DNA from: Actinomycetes bacterium
GTDB lineage: Bacteria > Actinomycetota > Actinomycetes > Propionibacteriales > Propionibacteriaceae
Reading direction: 5' to 3'
DNA: 34,711 nt
Assembly: GCA_029778515.1 (NCBI GenBank)
Contig: JAKOQD010000034.1
Coordinates: forward strand, 1-34,711
Shown here: in pieces, positions 1 to 7,179 of the stretch
Layout: the number at the start of each line of letters is the position of its first letter
Numbering within the stretch: the stretch's first letter is position 1
Program-made: the position numbers and the translations under genes
The notes under the pieces: generated by a model
Databases searched by the model: none
Told to the model about the DNA's origin: nothing
Seen by the model: only the letters and a program-made list of their open reading frames with translations

Positions 1-317
1 ACGTGACCCTTCTTGGTCTCGTAGTCGTGGCTGTCGATCTTGGGCCGGAGCTTCATTTCCTTGATGACAGTGTTGGTCTGGTTGCGCCGCGACTCGCGGG
101 CCTTCTGGGCGGCTTCGTACTTGAACTTGCCGTAGTCCATCAACTTCGCCACCGGCGGACGCGCCATCGGCGCCACCTCGACCAGGTCGAGATCGGCTTC
201 GCGGGCGAGCCGCAGGGCGTCATCGATGCGCACGATGCCCACCTGCTCGCCGGCTGGGCCGACCAGGCGTACCTCGTTCACATGGATGCGTTCGTTGATC
301 CGCGGTTCAGTGCTGAT
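1..317 (-). CDS. infC: Translation initiation factor IF-3, N-terminal part (runs off the window)
   Basis: IF-3 binds the 30S subunit and checks initiator-tRNA/start-codon pairing. The 105 visible codons carry the conserved N-terminal domain ([20 protein letters not shown], then [19 protein letters not shown]) and the linker with KARESRRNQ; the C-terminal domain lies outside the window. The reading frame has no ATG, GTG or TTG at the expected start. The family-typical start, read as [10 protein letters not shown], begins at an ATC codon (317-315) with AGGAGG four bases upstream. Rare start codons in infC are known and let IF-3 repress its own synthesis. Upstream lies a structured 226-nt leader. 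Confidence 0.96.
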   Translation of the reverse strand, partial: MSTEPRINERIHVNEVRLVGPAGEQVGIVRIDDALRLAREADLDLVEVAPMARPPVAKLMDYGKFKYEAAQKARESRRNQTNTVIKEMKLRPKIDSHDYETKKGH

Positions 318-321
318 GTGT

Positions 322-402
322 CCTCCTCAGGACGGCTGGTTCTGCTCGGTGGACCTGCCACACCAGAAAAGGGCCTCCGCGCACGCGGAGACCCTGAGGA
401 GG
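322..402 (-). promoter_or_regulatory. infC leader: inverted repeat able to sequester the infC ribosome binding site
   Basis: In the minus-strand transcript, CCTCCTCAGG (402-393) is perfectly complementary over 10 bases to CCTGAGGAGG (331-322). The second arm contains the infC Shine-Dalgarno sequence. The two arms enclose a terminator-like hairpin (394-371), so pairing would place the ribosome binding site in a long-range helix stacked on that hairpin. This suggests regulated initiation. The pairing is read directly from sequence; the regulatory role is inferred. Confidence 0.6.
365..394 (-). terminator. Intrinsic terminator or attenuator inside the infC leader
   Basis: On the minus strand GGGTCTCCGCG, a 2-nt TG loop and CGCGGAGGCCC form an 11-bp stem (one G-T pair, positions 394-371), followed at once by TTTTCT (370-365). 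It lies about 50 nt upstream of the infC start and downstream of the SseB-family gene. It could end read-through from that operon or act as an infC attenuator; the neighbouring anti-Shine-Dalgarno repeat favours the latter. Confidence 0.6.
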
Positions 403-543
403 GGTGACATGGGTAAGCCACCACCGGTACCGACCCGTCACCAAGCGGTGAAGCGGGTGGGAGTTCAGGACTCCACTTTCACGGACTGCCACCAATCGGT
501 GCAGTCGATCGGAGCAAGCTTACCCGGACGGGGTGGACGCAGG

Positions 544-1095
544 CTAATCGGGGTCCTCGGCGGCGGCGAACAGCCAGCCCCAGCCGCCGTCATCGAGCTG
601 CACCAGGCGACGGCTGCGGGCCAGTTCGGTGAGTAGATCGCCTTCGATCACCAGGGCGTGCGGGCCGGCGATGTCGATCAGCAGCGCGGTCGCGCCCTGG
701 TCGAGCGCGTTGGCTGCGGCTTCGTCCAGCCGGCACGGCAGCGGACGCGCGTCCGGCTGCCAGACCGCGAAGGCGTCCGCTCCAGTGAAGACGGGAAGGC
801 CGATGCGGCCGTCCGGAGCGGTGAGGGTGACCGCAACCAACTCTGCGTGCACCTCAGCCGGGTCTTCGCGTTCGGGGTGCTCGGGTTCGATCCGGCCGAC
901 ACCGGCCAAGCGGCTGCCGTCCGGATCGGGCACTGGCACGATCGGCAGCAACACCCGCGTGGTGCAGAGCTGAGCGATGGCGTGCAGGTAATGGTCAAGG
1001 CTCTGCTGCGCGGCCGCGAGGCTGGCGCGGACGGTCGCGTCCGGCTCGCCGCGGTCGCCGGTATAAGCGTCGCTGGGCTGGCGGAGACCGCTCAC
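544..1095 (-). CDS. SseB-family protein
   Basis: 183-residue soluble protein resembling the SseB N-terminal domain found in actinobacterial hypothetical proteins next to infC. Visible hallmarks are an N-terminal helix (VRASLAAAQQSLDHYLHAIA), strands around TRVLLPIVPV, the segment GRIGLPVFTGADAFAVWQPD typical of SseB domains, and a C-terminal GPHALVIEGDLLTEL. No enzymatic motif is evident and the function is unknown. I chose GTG at 1095-1093 because it overlaps the upstream gene's TGA as GTGA, the coupling pattern used throughout this window; an in-frame TTG lies 21 bases further upstream. Confidence 0.8.
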   Translation of the reverse strand: MSGLRQPSDAYTGDRGEPDATVRASLAAAQQSLDHYLHAIAQLCTTRVLLPIVPVPDPDGSRLAGVGRIEPEHPEREDPAEVHAELVAVTLTAPDGRIGLPVFTGADAFAVWQPDARPLPCRLDEAAANALDQGATALLIDIAGPHALVIEGDLLTELARSRRLVQLDDGGWGWLFAAAEDPD

Positions 1096-1523
1096 GATGC
1101 CGTCCGGTCGTGCCAATACCGCACCAGCTTGGCGAAGTCGGCCTCAGCCAGCTCGCGGTCAGTGCGCTGGATGCCCATCAGCGGTCGCTGCAGTTCTTCG
1201 TCCAGCAGGACGTAGGCCCACGGGTCGTGCTCGGTGAACCGGAAGCCGCGAACCTCGCCCCACGGCAGCCGGTGGGTGCGGACGCCGTTGCGGAAGCGCA
1301 GTCCCGCATCGTCGACGGCCAGGTAGCTGAGCCCGATGCTCATCATGAAACCGATCATGAACAGCGCGAAGAACGCCAGGGTGAGCAGCTGCGGCACGGT
1401 GAACAGGACCTGGATGTCGGGCGGCAGCGTGACCCAGCCGATCAGTGCGGCCAGCGCCAGCACTGCCGACAGCACTGAAGCCATCAGCAGTGAGCGGCGC
1501 GGGCGGAACACCACGGCAGCCAC
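1092..1523 (-). CDS. PH-domain membrane protein
   Basis: 143 residues. Two hydrophobic helices (about residues 11-31 and 43-65) are followed by a soluble bacterial PH-like domain (SYLAVDDAGLRFRNGVRTHRL, then LPWGEVRGFRFTEHDPWAYV), as in the actinobacterial PF10756 family. The domain should face the cytoplasm; the ligand is unknown. The GTG start follows the hisG TAG stop with no gap, and its stop overlaps the SseB-family gene, so the genes are co-transcribed with hisE-hisG. Confidence 0.8.
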   Translation of the reverse strand: MAAVVFRPRRSLLMASVLSAVLALAALIGWVTLPPDIQVLFTVPQLLTLAFFALFMIGFMMSIGLSYLAVDDAGLRFRNGVRTHRLPWGEVRGFRFTEHDPWAYVLLDEELQRPLMGIQRTDRELAEADFAKLVRYWHDRTAS

Positions 1524-2378
1524 CTACAACCGGCAGGCGTGGATCTTGGTGACCAGGATCGCGTCCGCGCCGGCTTCCCAAAGGGCGTCCATGATGCGCT
1601 GGGCCTGCTTGGCCGGGATCATCGCCCGCACCGCCACCCAGCCGTCCTTCGCCAGCGGCGAGACCGTCGGGGCGTCCAACCCGGGCGTGACCTTGGTGGC
1701 CGCTTCGAGCAGTTCTCGGGGCACGTTGTAGTCGACCATCAGGTAGTCCCGCGCGGTGATCACGCCGCTCAACCGGCGCACCAGCAGGTCGAGGCCCTCC
1801 GGTGCGGGCACGCCCTTGCGCTGGATCAGGATCGCCTCGGATTCCAGGATCGCGTCGCCGAACAGCTCCAGGCCGGCGCGCTTGAGGGTGGTGCCGGTCT
1901 CGACCACGTCCGCCACCACGTCCGCCACGCCGAGGCGCACCGAGCTTTCGACCGCTCCGTCCAGGTGGATCAGCCGGGCCGTCACGCCGTGGCCGTCGAG
2001 GTAGCTGGCGACCAGGCCCGAGTACGAGGTGGCGATCCGCTTGCCGGTCAGGTCGGCGACGCTCATCGTGGCGCCGCCGGGGGCGGCGAACCGGAACCGG
2101 GTACCGCCGAAGCCCAGCGACTTCACCTCTTCGGCTTCGGCGCCGGAGTCGAGCAGCATGTCGCGTCCGGTGATGCCGAGGTCGAGGGTGCCCTCCCCCA
2201 CGTACACGGCGATGTCCTTGGGCCGCAGGTAGTAGAACTCGACACCGTTGGCATCGTCGACGAGCACCAACTCCTTGGCGTCGGCACGCTGGCGGTACCC
2301 GGCTTCGCGTAGCATGCCGGCGGCGCCCTCAGCGAGTGAACCCTTGTTCGGGACGGCGATCTTCAACAACCCGGTCAC
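1524..2378 (-). CDS. hisG: ATP phosphoribosyltransferase, long form
   Basis: First enzyme of histidine biosynthesis, condensing ATP and PRPP. The 284-residue length is that of the long, single-subunit HisG with a C-terminal regulatory domain, so no HisZ partner is needed. Motifs seen: LKIAVPNKGSL at the N terminus, YVGEGTLDLGITGRDML, and the PRPP-binding ADVVADVVETGTTLK near the middle. The last ~75 residues (YLMVDYNVPRELLEAA to the end) form the ACT-like domain that binds histidine for feedback inhibition. The start is GTG with GAGGAG five bases upstream, 10 bp after hisE. Confidence 0.96.
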   Translation of the reverse strand: MTGLLKIAVPNKGSLAEGAAGMLREAGYRQRADAKELVLVDDANGVEFYYLRPKDIAVYVGEGTLDLGITGRDMLLDSGAEAEEVKSLGFGGTRFRFAAPGGATMSVADLTGKRIATSYSGLVASYLDGHGVTARLIHLDGAVESSVRLGVADVVADVVETGTTLKRAGLELFGDAILESEAILIQRKGVPAPEGLDLLVRRLSGVITARDYLMVDYNVPRELLEAATKVTPGLDAPTVSPLAKDGWVAVRAMIPAKQAQRIMDALWEAGADAILVTKIHACRL

Positions 2379-2388
2379 CGGGAACTCC

Positions 2389-2655
2389 TCACAGGTATTC
2401 GTAGACGTCTTCGAGTTCCAGGCCCAGCGAGACCATCAGCACCTGCAGGTGATACAGCAACTGGCTGATCTCCTCTGCGGCCTCGGCCTTGCCCTGGTAC
2501 TCGGCGGCCATCCAGACCTCGGCCGCTTCTTCGACGATCTTCTTGCCGATCGCATGCACACCCGCGTCAAGTTCGCGGACGGTGCCCGAACCCTCCGGAC
2601 GGGTGGCAGCGCGCTCGCGCAGTTCGGCATAGAGATCTTCGAAGGACTTGCTCAC
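2389..2655 (-). CDS. hisE: Phosphoribosyl-ATP pyrophosphatase
   Basis: Second step of histidine biosynthesis: hydrolysis of phosphoribosyl-ATP to phosphoribosyl-AMP. The 88-residue all-alpha MazG-like protein has the expected acidic metal-binding motifs ([15 protein letters not shown], then [15 protein letters not shown]). It stands alone and is not fused to HisI, as is usual in Actinobacteria. The start is GTG at 2655. A TAGGCT box (2668-2663) lies seven bases upstream with no Shine-Dalgarno sequence, so the hisE-hisG mRNA is probably leaderless. Confidence 0.95.
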   Translation of the reverse strand: MSKSFEDLYAELRERAATRPEGSGTVRELDAGVHAIGKKIVEEAAEVWMAAEYQGKAEAAEEISQLLYHLQVLMVSLGLELEDVYEYL

Positions 2656-2711
2656 GCCGCGCAGCCTACCGGCGACCCGCCGACCCCGGCGAACCTGGGG
2701 GTGCAGTGCGG

Positions 2712-2771
2712 TTCCCGCAAGCTGGACACTTCGATCCCGTCACGGGACCCAACCGTCCAGCTTGCAGGGAA
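2712..2771. repeat. 49-bp hairpin element, copy 1 (covarying arms)
   Basis: GCAAGCTGGAC (2717-2727) and GTCCAGCTTGC (2755-2765) are perfect inverted arms separated by 27 bp. TTCCC/GGGAA extends the stem past a one-base bulge. The centre holds a second hairpin, TCCCGT-C-ACGGGA. A second copy with the same arm and centre lengths lies at 33060-33108. It sits in the mshC-hisE intergenic gap and may also serve as a terminator for mshC, although no T-run follows. Confidence 0.75.
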
Positions 2772-2822
2772 TCGGGCGGACGGTGATCGGACGGACGGTG
2801 ACGGCGCGGCTCAGCGGGTGAG

Positions 2823-4049
2823 CTACAGGGCCACGCCCAGCAGGGCGTCGACGGCCTCACGAACCAGGTCGGACGCGACCGCAGCATCGCCGGGTGCGTC
2901 GGCCCAGGCGTCGATGGCTGCCAGCGCGGCCGGAGCGTTCAGGTCGTTGCGCAACGCGTTGCGGACCGCCTCGATGACCGGGCCGGCGTCAGCGCCCGGA
3001 CGCGCGACCGCCGTCCGCCACTTCGCCAGGCGCGCCTCGGCGGCCGCGAGCACATCCGAGGTGTACTCCCAGTCGCTGCGGTAGTGGTTCGCCAGCAGCA
3101 CCAGGCGGATCGCCATCGGATCGACGCCCTCGGCCAGCAGCCGGCTGACGAAAACCAGGTTGCCCCGCGACTTGCTCATCTTCTCGCCGTCCAGGCCGAC
3201 CATGCCGGTGTGCAGGAACACCTTCGCGAACGGGTGACCGGTGGCCACCCGAGCCTCCGCTGCGCACATCGGGTGGTGCGGGAAGGCCAAGTCACGTCCG
3301 CCGGCCTGCACGTCGAAGTCGGTCCCCAGCGCGCCCAGTGCGATCGCGGTGCACTCGATGTGCCAACCCGGACGCCCGCGGCCGAGCCAGGAATCCCACG
3401 CCGGCTCGCCGTTGCGCTCCTGCCGCCAGACCAGGCAGTCGAGGCGATGCCGCTTGCCCGGACGGTCGGGATCACCACCACGCTCAGCGAAGATCTGTTC
3501 GGCCTCGAGCATCGAGTAGCCGGTACCGTCCATCAGCCCAGACGACTTGGTCACCGAGAAGTACCAGTCCGGATACTCCGGATCGGGCACCTGGTAGATA
3601 GCCCGCTCGTCGCGCAGCACGCCCAGCAGATCGGTGACACGGTCAAGGCTCTCGACCACCCCGGTCAGCTCGGCCGGCGGCAAGACCCGCAGCGCTGCCA
3701 TGTCGGTGCGGAACAGTTCGATCTGATCGGCGGCCAGCTGCTCCCAGTCGGCACCGGTCGCGGTGGCCCGTTCCAGCAGCGGATCGTCCACATCGGTGAC
3801 GTTCTGCGCGTAGCGGACCGTCAGCCCCGCGTCCAGCCAAGCGCGGTGCAGCAGGTCGACGGCCACATAGGTGGCGGCGTGGCCGAGGTGGGTGGCGTCG
3901 TAGGGCGTGATGCCACAGGCGTACAGCCGCGCCTCGCCCACCTCGGGCCCAACGGGCTGCAATTGCCCGGTGAGGGTGTCGTGGGCATGCACGCGTCCAC
4001 TTCCGGTGCCCCGCAGACGGGGCACGACAACCGACTTCCAGGCACGCAT
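2823..4049 (-). CDS. mshC: Cysteine:GlcN-Ins ligase (mycothiol biosynthesis)
   Basis: ATP-dependent ligation of L-cysteine to glucosaminyl-inositol, the third committed step to mycothiol. This 408-residue enzyme is a class I cysteinyl-tRNA synthetase paralogue. It has the HIGH-like motif within YACGITPYDATHLGHAATYV (residues 43-62), zinc ligands Cys45 and Cys233 (GWHIECTAIALG) and KMSKS at 290-294. The YDATHLGHA motif and N-terminal MRAWKSVVVPRL separate MshC from true CysS. I chose ATG 4049. There is no Shine-Dalgarno sequence, but TAGGCT lies seven bases upstream, implying a leaderless mRNA. It is divergent from uppP. Confidence 0.93.
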   Translation of the reverse strand: MRAWKSVVVPRLRGTGSGRVHAHDTLTGQLQPVGPEVGEARLYACGITPYDATHLGHAATYVAVDLLHRAWLDAGLTVRYAQNVTDVDDPLLERATATGADWEQLAADQIELFRTDMAALRVLPPAELTGVVESLDRVTDLLGVLRDERAIYQVPDPEYPDWYFSVTKSSGLMDGTGYSMLEAEQIFAERGGDPDRPGKRHRLDCLVWRQERNGEPAWDSWLGRGRPGWHIECTAIALGALGTDFDVQAGGRDLAFPHHPMCAAEARVATGHPFAKVFLHTGMVGLDGEKMSKSRGNLVFVSRLLAEGVDPMAIRLVLLANHYRSDWEYTSDVLAAAEARLAKWRTAVARPGADAGPVIEAVRNALRNDLNAPAALAAIDAWADAPGDAAVASDLVREAVDALLGVAL

Positions 4050-4135
4050 GGGCGGCAGCCTACCCGGCTGCAACGCCAGCGGTACGGCTAGGCTTACCGC
4101 CGGATTGACACCGGCACCGGCAGGAAGGCCAACGA
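4050..4135. promoter_or_regulatory. Divergent mshC / uppP promoter region
   Basis: On the minus strand TAGGCT (4062-4057) lies seven bases from the mshC ATG, giving a leaderless start. On the plus strand another TAGGCT (4089-4094) would start transcription near 4101, leaving about 35 nt of leader with the purine-rich AGGAAGG ahead of the uppP ATG. No convincing -35 accompanies either box. TTGACA at 4103-4108 has no -10 at proper spacing. Confidence 0.45.
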
Positions 4136-4981
4136 ATGATCGAATGGTGGCACGCGATTCTCCTCGGCATCATCGAGGGGGTCACGGAGTTCCTGCCGAT
4201 CTCCAGCACCGGCCACCTGACCGTCGCGGAGAAGCTGCTCGGCTTCGAAATCGCCGACCCGAGCGTCACCGCTTTCACCGCGATCATCCAGATCGGCGCG
4301 ATGGTGGCCTCCATCATCTACTTCTGGGGTGACATCGTCCGGTTCGCGACCGCGTGGTTCCGCGGCCTGGCGAAGCCGGAAGCCCGCGAGGATCCCGACT
4401 ACCGGATGGGCTGGGCGATCATCGTCGGCTTCGTCATCACCGCGGCCATCGCGGTGCTGTTGAAGGACCTGATCGAGGGACCGCTTCGCAGTCTCTGGGC
4501 GGTCGTAGCCGGTCTGCTGGGCTGGAGCGTGGTGATGTTCCTCGCCGATCGTCTTGGCAAGGCGGTGCGGGACGAGCACTCGATCACCTGGCGCGACGGC
4601 GCTCTCCTCGGCCTGATCCAGGCGGTCTCGCTGGTGCCGGGCGTGTCCCGCTCGGGCGCGACCATCTCGGGCGGCCTGTTCCGCGGGCTCGACCGGGTGA
4701 GCGCCACCCGGATGAGCTTCTTCCTCGGCATTCCGACGCTGATCGCGTCCGGGGCATTCCAAGCGGTCACCGAAGCCAGCAACATCGGCGCACCGGGCGG
4801 CGTGGGCTGGATGGCAACCATCCTGGCCACGATCGTCTCCGGAGTGGTCGCGTACGCGTCCATCGCCTGGCTGCTGAAGTTCGTAGCCAGCAACGACTTC
4901 ACCGCGTTCATCATCTACCGGGTGGCGCTCGCGCTGGTGATCAGCGCGCTGCTGCTTACGAATACCATCCCGGCGGTATGA
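4136..4981 (+). CDS. uppP: Undecaprenyl-diphosphatase
   Basis: Integral membrane phosphatase that dephosphorylates undecaprenyl diphosphate on the outer face of the membrane, recycling the lipid carrier for cell-wall synthesis; it also gives bacitracin tolerance. The 281-residue protein carries both family signatures, EGVTEFLPISSTGH (14-27) and PGVSRSGA (168-175), and about eight hydrophobic segments. The stop overlaps the next gene's start as ATGA, so translation is coupled to the aldo/keto reductase. Confidence 0.97.
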   Translation: MIEWWHAILLGIIEGVTEFLPISSTGHLTVAEKLLGFEIADPSVTAFTAIIQIGAMVASIIYFWGDIVRFATAWFRGLAKPEAREDPDYRMGWAIIVGFVITAAIAVLLKDLIEGPLRSLWAVVAGLLGWSVVMFLADRLGKAVRDEHSITWRDGALLGLIQAVSLVPGVSRSGATISGGLFRGLDRVSATRMSFFLGIPTLIASGAFQAVTEASNIGAPGGVGWMATILATIVSGVVAYASIAWLLKFVASNDFTAFIIYRVALALVISALLLTNTIPAV

Positions 4982-5970
4982 GACAGCGGCTCGTCGGCGC
5001 GTCCGGCCTGGCCGTGTCCCGGCTCGGTCTGGGCACCCTGACCTGGGGCCGCGAAACCCAGCTGGACGATGCCCGTCCGCTGCTGCGAGCTTTCGTCGCG
5101 GCCGGCGGGAACCTGGTGGACACCGCAGCGGGCTACGCCGCCGGGGACGCCGAACGGATGCTCGGCCGGATGCTGCGCGCCGGCGATGTGGCTCGCGAAG
5201 AGGTGGTGGTGGCCACCAAGGCCGGATTCGGCATCCGGGACGGGGAGCGCCGGGTCGACACCTCGCGCGCCGCCCTGCTCACCGACCTGCGTGGATCGCT
5301 ACGCCGGCTGGGCACCGATCACATCGACCTGTGGCAGCTGCACGCGTGGGGCCAGGCTCCCCTGGACGAATCACTGGCCGCCATCGACACCGCGGTGGGC
5401 GCCGGCGACGTCCGCTATGCCGGGGTGTGCAACTTCGTTGGCTGGCAGACCGCCCAGGCCGCCACCTGGCAGGCCGCGTTTCCCGGCCGGACGCCGCTCA
5501 CATCCAGCCAGGTGGAGTACTCGCTGCTGGCGAGGCGGGCCGAGGTGGAGGTGATCCCGGCGATCCGGGCGTTCGGCATGGGCCTGTTCCCCTGGTCGCC
5601 GATCGGCCGCGGGGTGCTCACCGGCAAGTACCGCAGCGGGCTTCCCCGAGGTTCGCGGGGCGCGTCCGAGCATTTCGCGTGGTTCGTGGAGCCCTACCTC
5701 GAAGCCCGCTCACGCTCGGTCACGGACGCGGTGTGCACGGCTTCGGCGGGTCTCGACCTCACCCCGGCACAGGTCGCGCTGCTGTGGGTGCGGGACGCTC
5801 CGGGAGTGACCGCGCCCCTGTTGGGCGCACGAACCGTCGCGCAGTTGGAGCCGTATCTCGCGACCGAGGAACTGGAGTTACCGGAAGAGATCGTGGCCGC
5901 ACTGGACGACGTCTCCGGCGGACCGAACGTGATGCGCGATCTTGGGGAGCCCACCCTCACCCTGCGTTGA
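4978..5970 (+). CDS. Aldo/keto reductase
   Basis: 330-residue NAD(P)H-dependent oxidoreductase with a TIM-barrel fold. The catalytic tetrad is readable: Asp48 and Tyr53 in NLVDTAAGY, Lys81 in VVVATKAG and His122 in LWQLHAW. C-terminal GVTAPLLGARTVAQLE matches the cofactor-phosphate loop. The substrate cannot be deduced. The ATG overlaps the uppP stop, and an aldo/keto reductase beside uppP and mshC is a common actinobacterial arrangement. A longer open frame extends upstream through uppP in another frame, but the family N terminus begins at this ATG. Confidence 0.92.
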   Translation: MRQRLVGASGLAVSRLGLGTLTWGRETQLDDARPLLRAFVAAGGNLVDTAAGYAAGDAERMLGRMLRAGDVAREEVVVATKAGFGIRDGERRVDTSRAALLTDLRGSLRRLGTDHIDLWQLHAWGQAPLDESLAAIDTAVGAGDVRYAGVCNFVGWQTAQAATWQAAFPGRTPLTSSQVEYSLLARRAEVEVIPAIRAFGMGLFPWSPIGRGVLTGKYRSGLPRGSRGASEHFAWFVEPYLEARSRSVTDAVCTASAGLDLTPAQVALLWVRDAPGVTAPLLGARTVAQLEPYLATEELELPEEIVAALDDVSGGPNVMRDLGEPTLTLR

Positions 5971-5993
5971 CACTTGGCCGGAAGGAGATCTCG

Positions 5994-6286
5994 ATGGGCA
6001 GGATGGCGGACGCGGAACGCTTCCACCCCGACGAACTTGTCGACTGGCACAACTGGCTGGCCGCGAATCACGATCGCGGCGCCGGTGTGTGGGTGGTGAC
6101 CTGGCGTCCGAACTGACTACTGCCCTGGACGCGAACCCGGCCGCACGGGCCACTTGGGACGCCTTTCCTCCCGCTGCGAAGAAGATGGCGCTGGCCTCGA
6201 TAGCCCTGGCCAAACAGGATGCGACCCGGACGCGACGAATCGCCGGCATCGTCGCGAAAGCCGAGCGCGGCGAGCGACCAAGCTGA
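5994..6286 (+). pseudogene. YdeI/OmpD-associated family gene with a large internal deletion
   Basis: A strong ribosome binding site (AAGGAG) and ATG at 5994 start the family N terminus (MADAERFHPDELVDWHNWLA ending GVWVVTWR), but the frame stops at 6114-6116. The family C terminus (DLASELTTALDANPAARATW and AFPPAAKKMALASIALAKQD) continues immediately in another frame to 6286. About 100 central residues usual for this family are missing. The two halves meet at GACCTGGCG (6098-6106), which fits both sides, pointing to deletion between short direct repeats. A 40-residue peptide could still be made; it is very unlikely to be functional. Confidence 0.85.
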
Positions 6287-6317
6287 ATCGCGCGGGAACG
6301 GAGGCTAATTGACTGCA

Positions 6318-6441
6318 GAGATCCCGGCCTTCGCCGGGATGACGCAGGCCCGCCGGAATGACGTAGGCGCGCCGGGATGGCTGAGTGCCCGATTCTGAGG
6401 CAAGAGCGCGCTTCCGTCATCCCGGCGCAGGCCGGGATCTC
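6318..6441. repeat. REP-like palindromic repeat cluster
   Basis: A 26-bp unit (6318-6343, GATCCCGGCC-TTC-GCCGGGATGAC core) faces an inverted relative at 6416-6441 (GTCATCCCGGCG ... GCCGGGATCTC). Between them are two degenerate 19-bp units, GCAGGCCCGCCGGAATGAC and GTAGGCGCGCCGGGATGGC. The 26-bp unit is repeated exactly at 20082-20107. ATCCCGGC...GCCGGGAT repeats are widespread REP-type intergenic elements. Here the cluster separates the YdeI remnant from the end of the methyltransferase gene. Confidence 0.8.
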
Positions 6442-6450
6442 AGCATCACC

Positions 6451-7179
6451 TCAACGCAGCCGGTCGCAGCGATAGCCAGTCACGTTGAGGGTGTACTCGA
6501 AGCGATCGCGTCCGCGGCTGTGCGGATGGGTGACCAGCAGCTCGGTGAGCTGGTCGACCACCGCTCGCTGCTCGGCCGGGCAAGCGATCAGGTAGGCGCT
6601 GCGCGAGGTGGCCATCGCGATCACCTCGCCCGCGCTCATCCAGCGGACGCGCTGCCACTGCCGTCGCTGCCAAGGGGTGAACCCGGCCAGGGCGAGCACC
6701 TCGTCAGCATCGACCATGTCCTCGGCCGGTGAGGCGCCGATCGCTTCGGCGACCGCGGCCACGAACGGGTGACTGCGATCGCGGGTGTTCCAGACAAGGC
6801 CGAGCCGGCCACCGGAAACCAGTACCCGGGCGATCTCGGCACCGGCGGAGTTCGGATCGAACCAGTGCCAGGCCTGGCCAACCACCACCGCGGCGACGCT
6901 CGAATCAGGGAGCGGAATCGCCTCCGCGGTGCCCAGGTGGGTATCCGGGGCGGGATTGCGTGCCAGCATGGCCGCGTCCGGGTCGACGGCCACGACGTCG
7001 CGTCCGAGATCGAGCACTGCCCGGGTCAACTTGCCGGAGCCGGCGCCCAGGTCGAGGACACGTCCGGGCGCACCTTCGAGCAGCCAGGCAACCGACTCGG
7101 CCGAGTAGTCCGGACGGCCGACCTCGTAGGCGTCGACCGCCGCGCCGAAGGAGCGGGCGCGCTCTGGATCGGGGTTCAT
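6451..7179 (-). CDS. Class I SAM-dependent methyltransferase
   Basis: 242 residues with a Rossmann-type methyltransferase domain. Motif I is VLDLGAGSGK (41-50), the ribose-binding acidic loop is VVAVDPDAAML, followed by GTAEAIPLPDSSVAAVVVGQ and the post-motif AWHWFDPN. This arrangement is typical of the Methyltransf_11/25 families, whose substrates range from lipids to small metabolites; none can be assigned here. Its ATG overlaps the stop of the M20 peptidase gene (ATGA), so the two form an operon. Confidence 0.88.
   Translation of the reverse strand: MNPDPERARSFGAAVDAYEVGRPDYSAESVAWLLEGAPGRVLDLGAGSGKLTRAVLDLGRDVVAVDPDAAMLARNPAPDTHLGTAEAIPLPDSSVAAVVVGQAWHWFDPNSAGAEIARVLVSGGRLGLVWNTRDRSHPFVAAVAEAIGASPAEDMVDADEVLALAGFTPWQRRQWQRVRWMSAGEVIAMATSRSAYLIACPAEQRAVVDQLTELLVTHPHSRGRDRFEYTLNVTGYRCDRLR

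Noticed and set aside
307..495. Possible leader peptide in the infC leader (contains two adjacent Trp codons)
   Set aside because: TTG start without a Shine-Dalgarno sequence, it runs over the infC start, and there is no link to tryptophan.
4103..4108. Perfect TTGACA upstream of uppP
   Set aside because: No -10 box at 16-19 bp spacing before the uppP start.
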